A DNA stretch of 64,000 nucleotides from Chondrosia reniformis (Eukaryota; Porifera; Demospongiae; Chondrillida; Chondrillidae), in contig OX359192.1 in NCBI GenBank assembly GCA_947172415.1, forward strand, positions 8,890,401 through 8,954,400. Direction: 5' to 3'. Within the stretch, counting starts at the first letter, position 1. Every line of letters starts with the position of its first letter. This document shows positions 19,870-32,705 of this stretch, in pieces. Under the pieces are notes generated by a model, which saw only the letters and a list, made by a program, of their open reading frames with translations, had not been told where the DNA came from and did no database searches. A program made the translations under genes and the position numbers.

Positions 19870-21616
19870 TCACTTGCATACCACTTCAGCTGTTGTGAGA
19901 TACCTGAGGCTAACCAGCCCTGAGCTCAAGGTATCATCTGTGACTATTATGCAATACGGTGTGCCACTCTCATCCTCCCTAGAGCAGTGGAGAGCATTAA
20001 GGGGGTTGCTTAGCAACAAGCTTGATCACCACTTACTCTTCACAGGCATCCGATAACGGGTAAGCAATGTGTAACTTTGTACTCAGCTCCACAGCTCTCA
20101 ATTCTGCAGCAATTTGTTTGGAAATCTATAGCATGCATACAACAGAGTGTACAAAAGACGGTATACAATGTGCCACTGAATAGTATACAAGATGCAGATA
20201 TTAGTAGTGCAGTTAGATAGTATACAAGATGCAGATATTAGTATACAAAGTGCAGCTAGATAGTATACAAGATGCAGATACAAGTGCATTTATATACTAA
20301 GTGTGGCTCTAGTGTTCCTTGACAACTAATCTTTGATCAAGCCAACATGAAACATACTTCGACTTGCTGCTTGCTGGATGGGTTGGATGTTAAAACAGCA
20401 ACTTTATAAGGAGATAGTGAGGTGTGCATTCTCAAGTGCTGCAGATCAAGGAACAGAGTCTAACATGTTAAAAGATATAGTTGACCTGTCCTTACTGGTT
20501 TTAGATTGACTTCCCTAAATGCATCGAAGAGAACAGCTTGCAGAGCTGGAGCAAGATTCAGAGATGCATGAACTAGTGCAACACTTCCTGTACAGTCAAA
20601 GTGTGTTATTCTCTCCAAAGCAGCACATCCCGGTAATCCAATGTACTGTGAGGTGTAGACACATTAGAGGGGAATACAAGTTGCTGGACACCAACTGAGA
20701 GGAGTCATACCTGAATGCAACAGGTCTTGTGTGAGCCAATCTCTTCACTGAGTTCAGATATAGTCAGCTTTTCTGGGTCATTGACATGCTACAAGAGAGA
20801 GTCAGACGGTTATTACTAACTTGGTTGATGAGGATATGAGACAATCATTACGTACCCTCTTCCACCATCTTAGCCTAGACTTCTGCCAATAAAGATAAAT
20901 CTCGTGGCTGTCATGCGCATCCGAGACATAGTACAAATCTGCACAGCTACAGGAAGAAGGGTGTGGTGGGGGGAGAGGGGTGTGGTGGGAGGAGAGGGGT
21001 GTGGTGGAGGGAGAGGGGTGTGGTGGGGGGAGAGGGGTGTGGTGGGGGGAGAGGGGTGTGGTGGGGGGAGAGGGGTGTGGTGGGGGGAGAGGGGTGTGGT
21101 GGGGGGAGAGGGGTGTGGTGGGGGGAGAGGGGTGTGGTGGGGGGAGAGGGGTGTGGTGGGGGGAGAGGGGTGTGGTGGGGGGAGAGGGGTGTGGTGGGGG
21201 GAGAGGGGTGTGGTGGGGGGAGAGGGGTGTGGTGGGGGGAGAGGGGTGTGGTGGGGGGAGAGGGGTGTGGTGGGGGGAGAGGGGTGTGGTGGGGGGAGAG
21301 GGGTGTGGTGGGAGGAGAGGGGTGTGGTGGGAGGAGAGGGGTGTGGTGGGGGGAGAGGGGTGTGGTGGGGGGAGAGGGGTGTGGTGGGGGGAGAGGGGTG
21401 TGGTGGGAGGAGAGGGTTAAGAATCTATGAAAACCTCACTCTGAAATGCTTGCAAAGCCAAAAGGATTTGATAACCTCAACGATTTGCTTAACAAATTTG
21501 CTTTTGTCAAAACTGCAGTATAATTGTGAGGAACAGCATTGAACAGTAAGAAACATAATATTCCCTATACCTTGATTCACCAAATCCCCTCTACCAGAAC
21601 TTGTTGACTGCACCAT
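19870..21616 (-). CDS. POLG2: Mitochondrial DNA polymerase gamma accessory subunit (N-terminal half unresolved)
   Basis: Well-supported exons: 20856-20938, 20711-20788, 20496-20645, 20358-20438, 20037-20125 and 19870-19978, all phase-compatible. Diagnostic parts: YLYWQKSRLRWWKR (human WQKHRLQWWRKF), HLRMHTSLSPYKVAVL (human KLHPCLAPIKVAL), and the anticodon-binding-like end PYCIIVTDDTLSSGLVSLR (human FTVLVTETTLENGLIHLR). Two upstream exons, 21571-21616 (MVQSTSSGRGDLVNQ) and 21440-21512, are plausible but do not join exon 20856-20938 in phase. The interval holds a 456-bp minisatellite, so an exon may be missing or collapsed there. POLG2 is the processivity factor of mtDNA replication. The product is much shorter than human POLG2 (485 residues). 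Confidence 0.8.
20960..21416. repeat. 19-bp G-rich minisatellite in POLG2 intron
   Basis: About 24 near-identical copies of gtgtggtggggggagaggg. Long open frames on the plus strand are repeat artefacts. G-runs on one strand suggest quadruplex potential. Confidence 0.96.
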
Positions 21617-21943
21617 TTCCTTTCAATTCAAATAGGAGATAAACTAAATGAGTGCTAGTAATCTTATTGTGGGCTCACAAGAAAAGGACTTCCAGATGGG
21701 CTAGCTATCCCTACATGGGGAAAGCAAACATCTCCACCTATGGGGGGTGGGGTGAGTGGAGGCATTGTAGTAGGAAGTATTAATTGTGGAGTAGCTCACC
21801 TTTACTTCCAGACAGCACAATATTATGTTTATTCATCTCTTTTACATACAAAAGTATTTTGTTAGCTCTTCTTAAGACCTGACAGAAATAGCAGAACTTA
21901 ACTAGTACCTACGTACACACAATATTTCCCACAACTGTGGATG
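21617..21943. other. Intergenic, no gene seen
   Basis: Lies between the putative POLG2 start and the stop of the PH-type gene. No coding segment with splice signals was found. Confidence 0.4.
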
Positions 21944-22572
21944 CTATACTTTGGCAGATGGTACAATAGTGTTTCTGATTTTGCTAATCCAGTCCTTGGC
22001 AACATTGACACTCTCTGCCTGAATGGTCATATTTCCACCCACGCTATCCAATTTCCAACCGTCATCAAATGGTAAAACCTCCTGATAAACACATTTAGGA
22101 CAAGCATGGGTGTCCAACGTTTCAGATAGTGGTCTGCAGCAGAGGACTAACCTCGGTCAGTAAACACTTTACTGAAACAGGATGCGGCCTCGTGTGTGGA
22201 CTACGCCCCTCCGAGGCACTCTCTTCTGGTTCCAGTAGGTACACATCGCCTCGACTGGTCACTACTGAATAGTACCTACGCGTACGTAGGTGAATTAGAC
22301 GCTTATGTGGAGAACAGTTCTTCAGCAAAGGAATACCATTCATTAGAAATGTTCCTTTTCAATTTTGCTCCTAGCGGCCCTAGATGACAACTTTCGAAGG
22401 ATGGCGCAGCTTGTGCATAATCGGACAAACAAAGGAACCCCCTCGCCTGGCAGAGTCTGAGTATTCTAGTTTCCAGTGTGAGACAAACCACCAGTATATA
22501 TAGATTTGCGGACCTTAGTGGTCCATAGATATACCTGGATAATAAGGTTTCCATAATATTCCAGTTCGAGTG
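21944..22572 (-). CDS. PH-like domain gene, 5' part missing
   Basis: Four exons, 22535-22572, 22392-22465, 22152-22275 and 21944-22078, join in phase and encode about 123 residues ending at TAG 21944. The sequence reads like a pleckstrin homology fold: LELEYYGNLIIQ, VPLFVRLCTSCAILRKYYSV, RGDVYLLEPEES, then LPFDDGWKLDSVGG and the closing helix SVNVAKDWISKIRN with the invariant tryptophan. The first exon starts with two bases of a split codon after an AG, so more exons are expected upstream. Upstream lies the satellite block, and beyond it the 3' end of another minus-strand gene. The gene is either truncated by the satellite or has exons hidden inside it. No orthologue is assigned. Confidence 0.6.
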
Positions 22573-22809
22573 CTTGGAACAAAAAAGAGAAATATTTATT
22601 CAAGTGAAAAGTGCTGTAGAAAAATCACGATATTGATCGAACAGGAAGCGAAAACTCTCATATAATTTTTACAACATTAAATAAGGCAAACATTACCATA
22701 TCCATCAAAATTTCCAAAACTTAAATAAAATGCTTTACAGTTGTATCTGAATAATATTAGCTTTATATATCCACTTAGCAGAAGAAAATATACATTTAAT
22801 TACAGTATC

Positions 22810-23640
22810 CAAAACTGAATGGAGAGAAATAGGGCAAACAAAGTCATAAATCAAAATTCCATAACTCAATGATCATTCTTAATAGATGTATGTGAATGCT
22901 GACAGTAAGTCACAGCTTCATAACATTCCATTTGGTAGAGTATCAGAAGTAAATGTACAAAACATCCTGGTACATATAAAGTTAAAATATCTGCATTAAC
23001 TTCGTTTAGGGCTGTAACTCTGTCAAACAAACATGTATAAAAGGTTTCCAATGAGTTTTGTAAATTTTGATATCTATACGTAGTATAGAGAGTTTCAGCT
23101 TCATATCTCTTCATTTGGCAGAGTTACGTACAGCACTAAATGTACTTTAAATAACTCCTATGTGAAGTAAATGTATGGTGAGAGATAGGGCAAATTTGAG
23201 TAGATATCAAAATTTGCAAAACTCATTGGAAACCTTTCATATATGTCTGTGAATACTGACATGGAGTTTCAACTTCATATCTCTTCATTTGGCAGAGTTA
23301 CAGCACTAAATGTACTTTAAATAACTCCTATATGAAGTTAATGTATGGTGCGAGATAGGGCAAATTTGAGTAGATATCAAAATTTGTTTCATGCTAGTCT
23401 GTGATTACTGACATGGAGTTTCAGATTCATATCTCTTCATTTGACAGAGTTACAGGCCTCAATGTACATTAAATAACTTGTATACAAAGTTAATGTATGG
23501 TGAGATTTTAAGTTACATCAAAATTTCAAAATCTCATTGAACATGCTCTATAGATGTCTGTGAATGCTGACACAATGTATTAGCTTCATAGTTTTCCACT
23601 TGATAGAGCTACAGCACTCTAATGTACATTAAATTTCTAA
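22810..23640 (+). repeat. ~170-bp satellite array, forward, diverged monomers
   Basis: Monomers with the blocks gagagatagggcaaa, atatcaaaatttgcaaaact, ctgacatggagttt and gttacagcactaaatgta. The first copies from 22810 are the most diverged. No coding content. Confidence 0.88.
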
Positions 23641-24690
23641 TATAGGACGTAGTATTTATATCGTGCGATATTATTATGCAAATTATCGGAATGCCTCAAG
23701 TTAAAAATGTTTTGACACGAATGGGGCAACTAGAAACACGCAGGGACAGTCCAAAACGCAGCTACCAGAAGGTCTTTTTATAGAGGCAGGTAGCCATTAT
23801 GCTATTACAGCAATTGAGATTGAGTGTGGCTGGTTATACTAGTTTACGTTCATATCGGAACACCTCTCGCTAAAATCGTTTCTACGTGGGACCAGAAAAG
23901 TTGTTCTCCTCCGCCAATCAGGACACTTACGGGATTCTATCAATTTTTCCCAGTTTCTAGATGAACTACAAATACTGAATATACCTTTAAAATGGCTTGG
24001 AACGATGCACTGATCCCGAATTAATTCGATATAATTTGACCACATTTTTCTCGCAAATACCCTATTCTTAAGTATGGAATTGCGCCAACCACAATCGTTT
24101 CCTTTTGAAATTTTGTTGTTTAAATAGAAGCGCAAAACCTTATAAAGTAGGCCTACCTGGACACATCTCTATGGTGGTAGCGGTTCCCATAGAGGTTGGT
24201 AGCGCTTAGACTCTGAAGCTGTCTCCTAATCGGTTGGTGCCATAGAGACGTGCTCACCAATAATCCGGATTTCGGGGGGGTTCCACGTAAGTGGGATTGG
24301 CATCTGATATCTTAGGATTCATATGAGTCGGCCATATTGAGAAGAACTGGTTCTTGTCACGAAAGTGACACCCAAAGCTCAACTCGGCAGTAATTTGCTT
24401 CGGCAGATTCTGAACGTTACCACCGATCCCGGCCTCTGAGCGTCGTGGATGGTAGCGTTCGGTATGGTCCAACTTTTTTTCTTTGGAGTTTCGTTGGCTG
24501 ACGATTGGCGATTTTTCACTTTAACGGCATCCATATATTATATATGGATAAATACGACTTCAACAACGATCAAGTACTACAATTTACATGTCAAAGTGTA
24601 TAAAAAATCTTCTAATTTTTCAGATATACAATATTATAGCAAATTTGCCTTTTGTTATTACTCACTAAAATTTTGAGGATTAATTGTAAT
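23640..24690. repeat. Satellite-embedded core, type 1, copy 1
   Basis: Non-satellite unit of about 1.05 kb. It is near-identical to 34560-35580, offset 10918 bp, with few substitutions; the match extends back to about 23450. Its 24150-24470 part (tggacacatctctatggtgg ... cctctgagcgtcgtggatgg) is shared with the type 2 cores. A stem ctctatgg/ccatagag brackets about 12 bases near 24166-24197. Short minus-strand open frames match no family I know. Confidence 0.85.
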
Positions 24691-25065
24691 TTGCCCTATC
24701 TCCTACCCATACATTAACTCTCTATACCAGAATTTAATGTACATTGAGGGCTGTAACTCATTCAAATGGAAAGATATGAAGCTACTACTTTGTGTCAGCA
24801 ATTACAGTCATTGGTACAGCACATTCAATGAGTGTTTGGAATTTTGGTGGAACTTTGCCTTATTTCTCACCATACATTAACTTAGTATACAAGAATTTAA
24901 TGTACATTGAAGGCTGTAACTCATTCAAATGGAAAGATATGAAGCTACTACTTTGTGTCAGCAATCACAGACATTGGTACAGCACATTCAATGAGTTTTT
25001 GGAATTTTGATGGAACTTATATATAATTTGCCATATATCTCTCACCATACATTAACTCCGTATAC
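24690..25065 (-). repeat. ~170-bp satellite, reverse orientation
   Basis: About two reverse-complement monomers (tgccctatctcctacc, catacattaactc, gggctgtaactcattc). Confidence 0.8.
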
Positions 25066-25069
25066 CAGC

Positions 25070-25990
25070 AGTTACAGCACTGAATGTACTTTAAATAATT
25101 CCTAAATATATATGAAGTAAATGTATGGTGAGAGATAGGGCAAATTTGGCTAGATATCAAAATTTGCAAAACTCAATGGAAGCCTTTCATATATGTCTGT
25201 GAATACTGACATAGAGTTTAAGATTCATATCTCTCCATTTGACAAAGTTACAGCACTAAATGTACTTTAAATAACTCCTATATGAAGTTAATGTATGGTG
25301 AGAGATAGGGCAAATTTGGCTAGATATCAAAATTTACAAAACTCAATGGAAACCTTTCATATATGTCTGTGAATACTGACATAGAGTTTAAGATTCATAT
25401 CTCTCCATTTGAAAAAGTTACAGCACTAAATGTACTTTAAATAACTCCTATATGAAGTTAATGTATGGTGAGAGATAGGGTAAATTTGGCTAGATATCAA
25501 AATTTGCAACACTCATTGGAAACGTTTCATATATATCTGTGAATACTGACATAGAGTTTAAGATTCATATCTCTCCATTTGACAAAGTTACAGCACTAAA
25601 TGTACTTTAAATAACTCCTATATGAAGTTAATGTATGGTGAGAGATAGGGCAAATTTGGCTAGATATCAAAATTTACAAAACTCAATGGAAACCTTTCAT
25701 ATATGTCTGTGAATACTGACATAGAGTTTAAGATTCATATCTCTCCATTTGAAAAAGTTACAGCACTAAATGTACTTTAAATAACTCCTATATGAAGTTA
25801 ATGTACGTACGTATGGTGAGAGATAGGGCAAATTTGGCTAGATATCAAAATTTACAAAACTCAATGGAAACCTTTCATATATGTCTGTGAATACTGACAT
25901 AGAGTTTAAGATTCATATCTCTCCATTTGAAAAAGTTACAGCACTAAATGTACTTTAAATAACTCCTATACGAAGTTAATGTACGTATCT
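25070..25990 (+). repeat. 170-bp satellite array, forward
   Basis: The motif atgtatggtgagagataggg recurs at 25121, 25291, 25461 and 25631, an exact 170-bp period. Monomers here are highly similar. Confidence 0.95.
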
Positions 25991-28130
25991 CTCACCATAC
26001 ATTAAATTTGTATACAAGAATCTAATGTACATTTAGTGCTGTAGCTCTGTCAATTGGAAAGATGTGAAGCTGAAACTTGTTGTCAGCATTCACAGACATC
26101 CTTAAAGCATATCCAAAGAGTTTTACAAATTTTAATGTTCACTCATATTTGCCCTATCTCTCACTATACATTAAATTTGTATGCAAGAATCTATTGTACA
26201 TTTAGTTCAATAACTCTGTCAATTGGAAAGATGTGAAGCTGAAACTTGCTGTCAGCATTCACAGACATACATAAAGCATATCCAAAGAGTTTTACAAATT
26301 TTGATGTTCACTCATATTTGCCCTATCTCTCACTATACATTAAATTTGTATAGCAGAATCTAATGTACATTTAGTGCTGTAACTCTGTCAATTGGAAAGA
26401 TGTGAAGCTGAAACTTGCTGTCAGCATTCACAGACTTCCATAAAACATATCCAAAGAGTTTTACAATTTTTGATGTTCACTCATATTTGCCCTATATCTC
26501 ACCATACATTAAATTTCTATACAAGAATCTAATGTACATTTAGTGCAATAACTCTATCAATTGGAAAGATGTGAAGCTGAAACTTGTTGTCAGCATTCAC
26601 AGATATCCTTAAAGCATATCCAAAGAGTTTTGCAAATTTTGATGTTCACTCATATTTGCCCTATATCTCACCATACTTTAAATTTGTATACAAGAATCTA
26701 ATGTACATTTAGTGCTGTAACTCTGTCAATTGGAAAGATGTGAAGCTGAAACTTGTTGTCAGCATTCACAGACATCCTTAAAGCATATCCAAAGAGTTTT
26801 ACAAATTTTGATGTTCTATCATATTTGCCCTATCTCTCACCATACATTAAATTTGTATAGCAGAATCTAATGTACATTTAGTGCTGTAACTCTGTCAATT
26901 GGAAAGATGTGAAGCTGAAACTTGCTGTCAGCATTCACAGACTTCCATAAAACATATCCAAAGAGTTTTACAATTTTTGATGTTCACTCATATTTGCCCT
27001 ATATCTCACCATACATTAAATTTCTATACAAGAATCTAATGTACATTTAGTGCAATAACTCTATCAATTGGAAAGATGTGAAGCTAAAACTTGCTGTCAG
27101 CATTCACAGATATCCTTAAAGCATATCCAAAGAGTTTTGCAAATTTTGATGTTCACTCATATTTGCCCTATATCTCACCATACTTTAAATTTGTATACAA
27201 GAATCTAATGTACATTTAGTGCTGTAACTCTGTCAATTGGAAAGATGTGAAGCTGAAACTTGTTGTCAGCATTCACAGACATCCTTAAAGCATATCCAAA
27301 GAGTTTTACAAATTTTGATGTTCTATCATATTTGCCCTATCTCTCACCATACATTAAATTTGTATAGCAGAATCTAATGTACATTTAGTGCTGTAACTCT
27401 GTCAATTGGAAAGATGTGAAGCTGAAACTTGGTGTCAGCATTCACAGACATCCATAAAACATATCCAAAGAGTTTTGCAAATTTTGATGTTCACTCATAT
27501 TTGCCCTATCTCTCACCATACTTTAAATTTGTATACAAGAATCTAATGTACATTTAGTGCTGTAACTCTGTCAATTGGAAAGATGTGAAGCTAAAACTTC
27601 CTGTCAGCATTCACAGCTATCCTTAAAGCATATCCAAAGAGTTTTGCAAATTTTGATGTTCACTCATATTTGCCCTATATCTCACCATACATTAAATTTG
27701 TATACAAGAATCTAATGTACATTTAGTGCTGTAACTCTGTCAATTGGAAAGATGTGAAGCTGAAACTTGGTGTCAGCATTCACAGACATCCATAAAACAT
27801 ATCCAAAGAGTTTTGCAAATTTTGATGTTCACTCATATTTGCCCTATCTCTCACCATACATTAAATTTGTATAGCAGAATCTAATGTACATTTAGTGCTG
27901 TAACTCTGTCAATTGGAAAGATGTGAAGCTGAAACTTGCTGTCAGCATTCACAGACATCCATAAAACATATCCAAAGAGTTTTACAAATTTTGATGTTCA
28001 CTCATATTTGCCCTATATCTCACCATACTTTAAATTTGTATACAAGAATCTAATCTACATTTAGTGCCGTAACTCTGTCAATTGGAAAGATATGAAGCTG
28101 AAACCTCTTGGCTGTATGCACATATAGCTA
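25990..28130 (-). repeat. 170-bp satellite array, reverse, with higher-order repeat
   Basis: About 12 monomers that are the reverse complement of the forward type, period 169-170 bp. A three-monomer higher-order unit of about 507 bp is visible: the variant cagacttccataaaacat occurs at 26431 and 26938. Confidence 0.93.
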
Positions 28131-28820
28131 TACAGTATATCCTGCTAGTTTTGTAAAATTTCAAAAAAGGATACCCGAGTTACTGCAGATCGAAAAATAC
28201 CCTATTCTAAAGTATTGAAGATTCGCCAACCACAAGCGTTTTCATAGGCAATTACTTTATTTAAATAGAAGATAAAACCTTATAATAGTAGGCCTACCTG
28301 GACACATCTCTATGGTGGTTGCGGTTCCCATAGAGGTTGGTAGCGCTTAGACTCTGAAGCTGTCTCCTAATCGGTTGGTGCCATAGAGACGTGCTCACCA
28401 ATAATCCGGATTTCGGGGGGGTTCCACGTAATGTGGGATTGGCATCTGATATCTTAGGATTCATATGAGTCGGCCATATCGAGAAGAACTGGTTCTTCTC
28501 ACGCAAGTGACACCCAAAGCTCAACTCGGCAGAGCGTTACCACCGATCCCGGCCTCTGAGCGTCGTGGATGGTAGCGTTCGGTATGGTCCAATTTTTTTC
28601 CTTTGGAGTTTCTTTAGCAGTCGATTGACGATTTTTCACTTTAGCGACATCCATATATTATAATATGGACAGATACTACTTTAAAACAATCAAGTATTAC
28701 AGAGTGAATATCCATGTGTATTAAAATCTTTAAAAGCGTTCTCGTCATTCAAAATATACATATAAAAGTACCGTATTTTCAATATTCCCTTCTCTAGGTC
28801 GGCCATTTATATTATTACGA
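28130..28820. repeat. Satellite-embedded core, type 2, copy 1
   Basis: About 690 bp without satellite. It contains the shared block 28295-28590 and is near-identical to 32010-32705 (offset 3884 bp). Confidence 0.85.
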
Positions 28821-30545
28821 AACTCCCGTACATTAAATTTCTATACAAGAATCTAATGTACATTTAGTGCAATAACTCTGTCAATTGGAAAGATGTGAAG
28901 CTGAAACTTCTTGTCAACATTCACAGACATACATAAAGCATATCCAAAGAGTTTTACAAATTTTGATGTTCACTCATATTTGTCCTACGTACGTACGTAT
29001 GGTGAGAGATAGGGCAAATTTGGCTAGATATCAAAATTTGCAACACTCATTGGAAACGTTTCATATATATCTGTGAATACTGACATAGAGTCTCAGCTTC
29101 ATATCTCTCCAGTTGACAAAGTTACAGCACTAAATGTACTTTAAATAACTCTTATACAAAGTTAATGTACGTATGGTGAGAGATAGGGCAAATTTGGCTA
29201 GATATCAAAATTTGCAACACTCAATGGAAACGTTTCATGTATATCTGTGAATACTGACATAGAGTCTCAGCTTCATATCTCTCCATTTGACAAAGTTACA
29301 GCACTAAATGTACTTTAAATAACTCCTATATGAAGTTAATGTATGGTGAGAGATAGGGCAAATTTGGCTAGATATCAAAATTTACAAAACTCAATGGAAA
29401 CCTTTCATATATGTCTGTGAATACTGACATAGAGTTTAAGATTCATATCTCTCCATTTGAAAAAGTTACAGCACTAAATGTACTTTAAATAACTCCTATA
29501 TGAAGTTAATGTATTGTGAGAGATAGGGCAAATTTGGCTAGATATCAAAATTTGCAACACTCATTGGAAACGTTTCATATATATCTGTGAAGACTGACAT
29601 AGAGTCTCAGCTTCATATCTCTCCATTTGACAAAGTTACAGCACTAAATGTACTTTAAATAACTCCTATACAAAGTAAATGTACGTATGGTGAGAGATAA
29701 GGCAAATTTGGCTAGATATCAAAATTTACAAAACTCAATGGAAACCTTTCATATATGTCTGTGAATACTGACATAAAGTCTCAGCTTCATATCTCTCCAT
29801 TTGACAAAGTTACAGCACTAAATGTACTTTAAATAACTCCTATATGAAGTTAATGTATGGTGAGAGATAGGGCAAATTTGGCTAGATATCAAAATTTACA
29901 AAACTCAATGGAAACCTTTCATATATGTCTGTGAATACTGACATAGAGTTTAAGATTCATATCTCTCCATTTGACAAAGTTACAGCACTAAATGTACTTT
30001 AAATAACTCCTATATGAAGTTAATGTATGGTGAGAGATAGGGCAAATTTGGCTAGATATCAAAATTTACAAAACTCAATGGAAACCTTTCATATATGTCT
30101 GTGAATACTGACATAGAGTTTAAGATTCATATCTCTCCATTTGAAAAAGTTACAGCACTAAATGTACTTTAAATAACTCCTATATGAAGTTAATGTATGG
30201 TGAGAGATAGGGCAAATTTGGCTAGATATCAAAATTTGCAACACTCATTGGAAACGTTTCATATATATCTGTGAAGACTGACATAGAGTCTCAGCTTCAT
30301 ATCTCTCCATTTGACAAAGTTACAGCACTAAATGTACTTTAAATAACTCCTATACAAAGTAAATGTACGTATGGTGAGAGATAAGGCAAATTTGGCTAGA
30401 TATCAAAATTTACAAAACTCAATGGAAACCTTTCATATATGTCTGTGAATACTGACATAGAGTTTAAGATTCATATCTCTCCATTTGAAAAAGTTACAGC
30501 ACTAAATGTACTTTAAATAACTCCTATACGAAGTTAATGTACGTA
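28820..30545 (+). repeat. Satellite: one reverse monomer then forward array
   Basis: One reverse monomer to about 28985, a junction of acgt repeats (cctacgtacgtacgtatgg), then about nine forward 170-bp monomers. Confidence 0.9.
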
Positions 30546-32010
30546 TCTCTCACCATACATTAAATTTGTATGCAAGAATCTATTGTACATTTAGTTCAAT
30601 AACTCTGTCAATTGGAAAGATGTGAAGCTGAAACTTGTTGTCAGCATTCACAGACATACATAAAGCATATCCAAAGAGTTTTACAAATTTTGATGTTCAC
30701 TCATATTTGCCCTATCTCTCACTATACATTAAATTTGTATAGCAGAATCTAATGTACATTTAGTGCTGTAACTCTGTCAATTGGAAAGATGTGAAGCTGA
30801 AACTTGTTGTCAGCATTCACAGACATCCTTAAAGCATATCCAAAGAGTTTTACAAATTTTGATGTTCACTCATATTTGCCCTATATCTCACCATACGTAC
30901 ATTAAATTTGTATGCAAGAATCTATTGTACATTTAGTTCAATAACTCTGTCAATTGGAAAGATGTGAAGCTGAAACTTGTTGTCAGCATTCACAGACATA
31001 CATAAAGCATATCCAAAGAGTTTTACAAATTTTGATGTTCACTCATATTTGCCCTATCTCTCACTATACATTAAATTTGTATAGCAGAATCTAATGTACA
31101 TTTAGTGCTGTAACTCTGTCAATTGGAAAGATGTGAAGCTGAAACTTGCTGTCAGCATTCACAGACTTCCATAAAACATATCCAAAGAGTTTTACAATTT
31201 TTGATGTTCACTCATATTTGCCCTATATCTCACCATACATTAAATTTGTATACAAGAATCTAATGTACATTTAGTGCTGTAACTCTGTCAATTGGAAAGA
31301 TGTGAAGCTGAAACTTGTTGTCAGCATTCACAGATATCCATAAAACATATCCAAAGAGTTTTGTAAATTTTGATGTTCACTCATATTTGCCCTACGCATC
31401 TCTCACCATACATTAAATTTGTATACAAGAATCTAATGTAGTGCTGTAACTCTGTCAATTGGAAAGATGTGAAGCTGAAACTTCCTGTCAGCATTCACAG
31501 CTATCCTTAAAGCATATCCAAAGAGTTTTGCAAATTTTGATGTTCACTCATATTTGCCCTATCTCTCACCATACTTTAAATTTGTATACAAGAATCTAAT
31601 GTACATTTAGTGCTGTAACTCTGTCAATTGGAAAGATGTGAAGCTGAAACTTGTTGTCAGCATTCACAGACATCCTTAAAGCATATCCAAAGAGTTTTGC
31701 AAATTTTGATGTTCTATCATATTTGCCCTATCTCTCACCATACATTAAATTTGTATAGCAGAATCTAATGTACATTTAGTGCTGTAACTCTATCAATTGG
31801 AAAGATGTGAAGCTGAAACTTGCTGTCAGCATTCACAGACATCCATAAAACATATCCAAAGAGTTTTACAAATTTTGATGTTCACTCATATTTGCCCTAT
31901 ATCTCACCATACTTTAAATTTGTATACAAGAATCTAATCTACATTTAGTGCCGTAACTCTGTCAATTGGAAAGATATGAAGCTGAAACCTCTTGGCTGTA
32001 TGCACATATA
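30545..32010 (-). repeat. 170-bp satellite array, reverse
   Basis: About eight and a half reverse monomers. One short monomer near 31430 lacks about ten bases of gtacatttag. Confidence 0.9.
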
Positions 32011-32705
32011 GCTATACAGTATATCCTGCTAGTTTTGTAAAATTTCAAAAAAGGATACCCGAGTTACTGCAGATCGAAAAATACCCTATTCTAAAGTATT
32101 GAAGATTCGCCAACCACAAGCGTTTTCATAGGCAATTACTTTATTTAAATAGAAGATAAAACCTTATAATAGTAGGCCTACCTGGACACATCTCTATGGT
32201 GGTTGCGGTTCCCATAGAGGTTGGTAGCGCTTAGACTCTGAAGCTGTCTCCTAATCGGTTGGTGCCATAGAGACGTGCTCACCAATAATCCGGATTTCGG
32301 GGGGGTTCCACGTAATGTGGGATTGGCATCTGATATCTTAGGATTCATATGAGTCGGCCATATCGAGAAGAACTGGTTCTTCTCACGCAAGTGACACCCA
32401 AAGCTCAACTCGGCAGAGCGTTACCACCGATCCCGGCCTCTGAGCGTCGTGGATGGTAGCGTTCGGTATGGTCCAATTTTTTTCCTTTGGAGTTTCTTTA
32501 GCAGTCGATTGACGATTTTTCACTTTAGCGACATCCATATATTATAATATGGACAGATACTACTTTAAAACAATCAAGTATTACAGAGTGAATATCCATG
32601 TGTATTAAAATCTTTAAAAGCGTTCTCGTCATTCAAAATATACATATAAAAGTACCGTATTTTCAATATTCCCTTCTCTAGGTCGGCCATTTATATTATT
32701 ACGAA
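32010..32705. repeat. Satellite-embedded core, type 2, copy 2
   Basis: Near-identical to 28130-28820. Identity continues into the flanking monomers on both sides, so the duplicated unit is larger than the core. Confidence 0.85.

Noticed and set aside
20904..21542. Plus-strand frames of up to 212 residues (GVVGGEGCGG type)
   Set aside because: Pure minisatellite in three frames; no non-repeat protein similarity.
24136..24470. Core element as a tRNA- or 5S-derived SINE
   Set aside because: No A/B box pair, CCA end or A-rich tail could be identified.
23839..24472. Minus-strand frames of 98 and 72 residues in the satellite core
   Set aside because: Conserved only because the core is duplicated; no recognised domain, start context or splice signals. 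The same holds for the 76-residue frames at 28294 and 32178.
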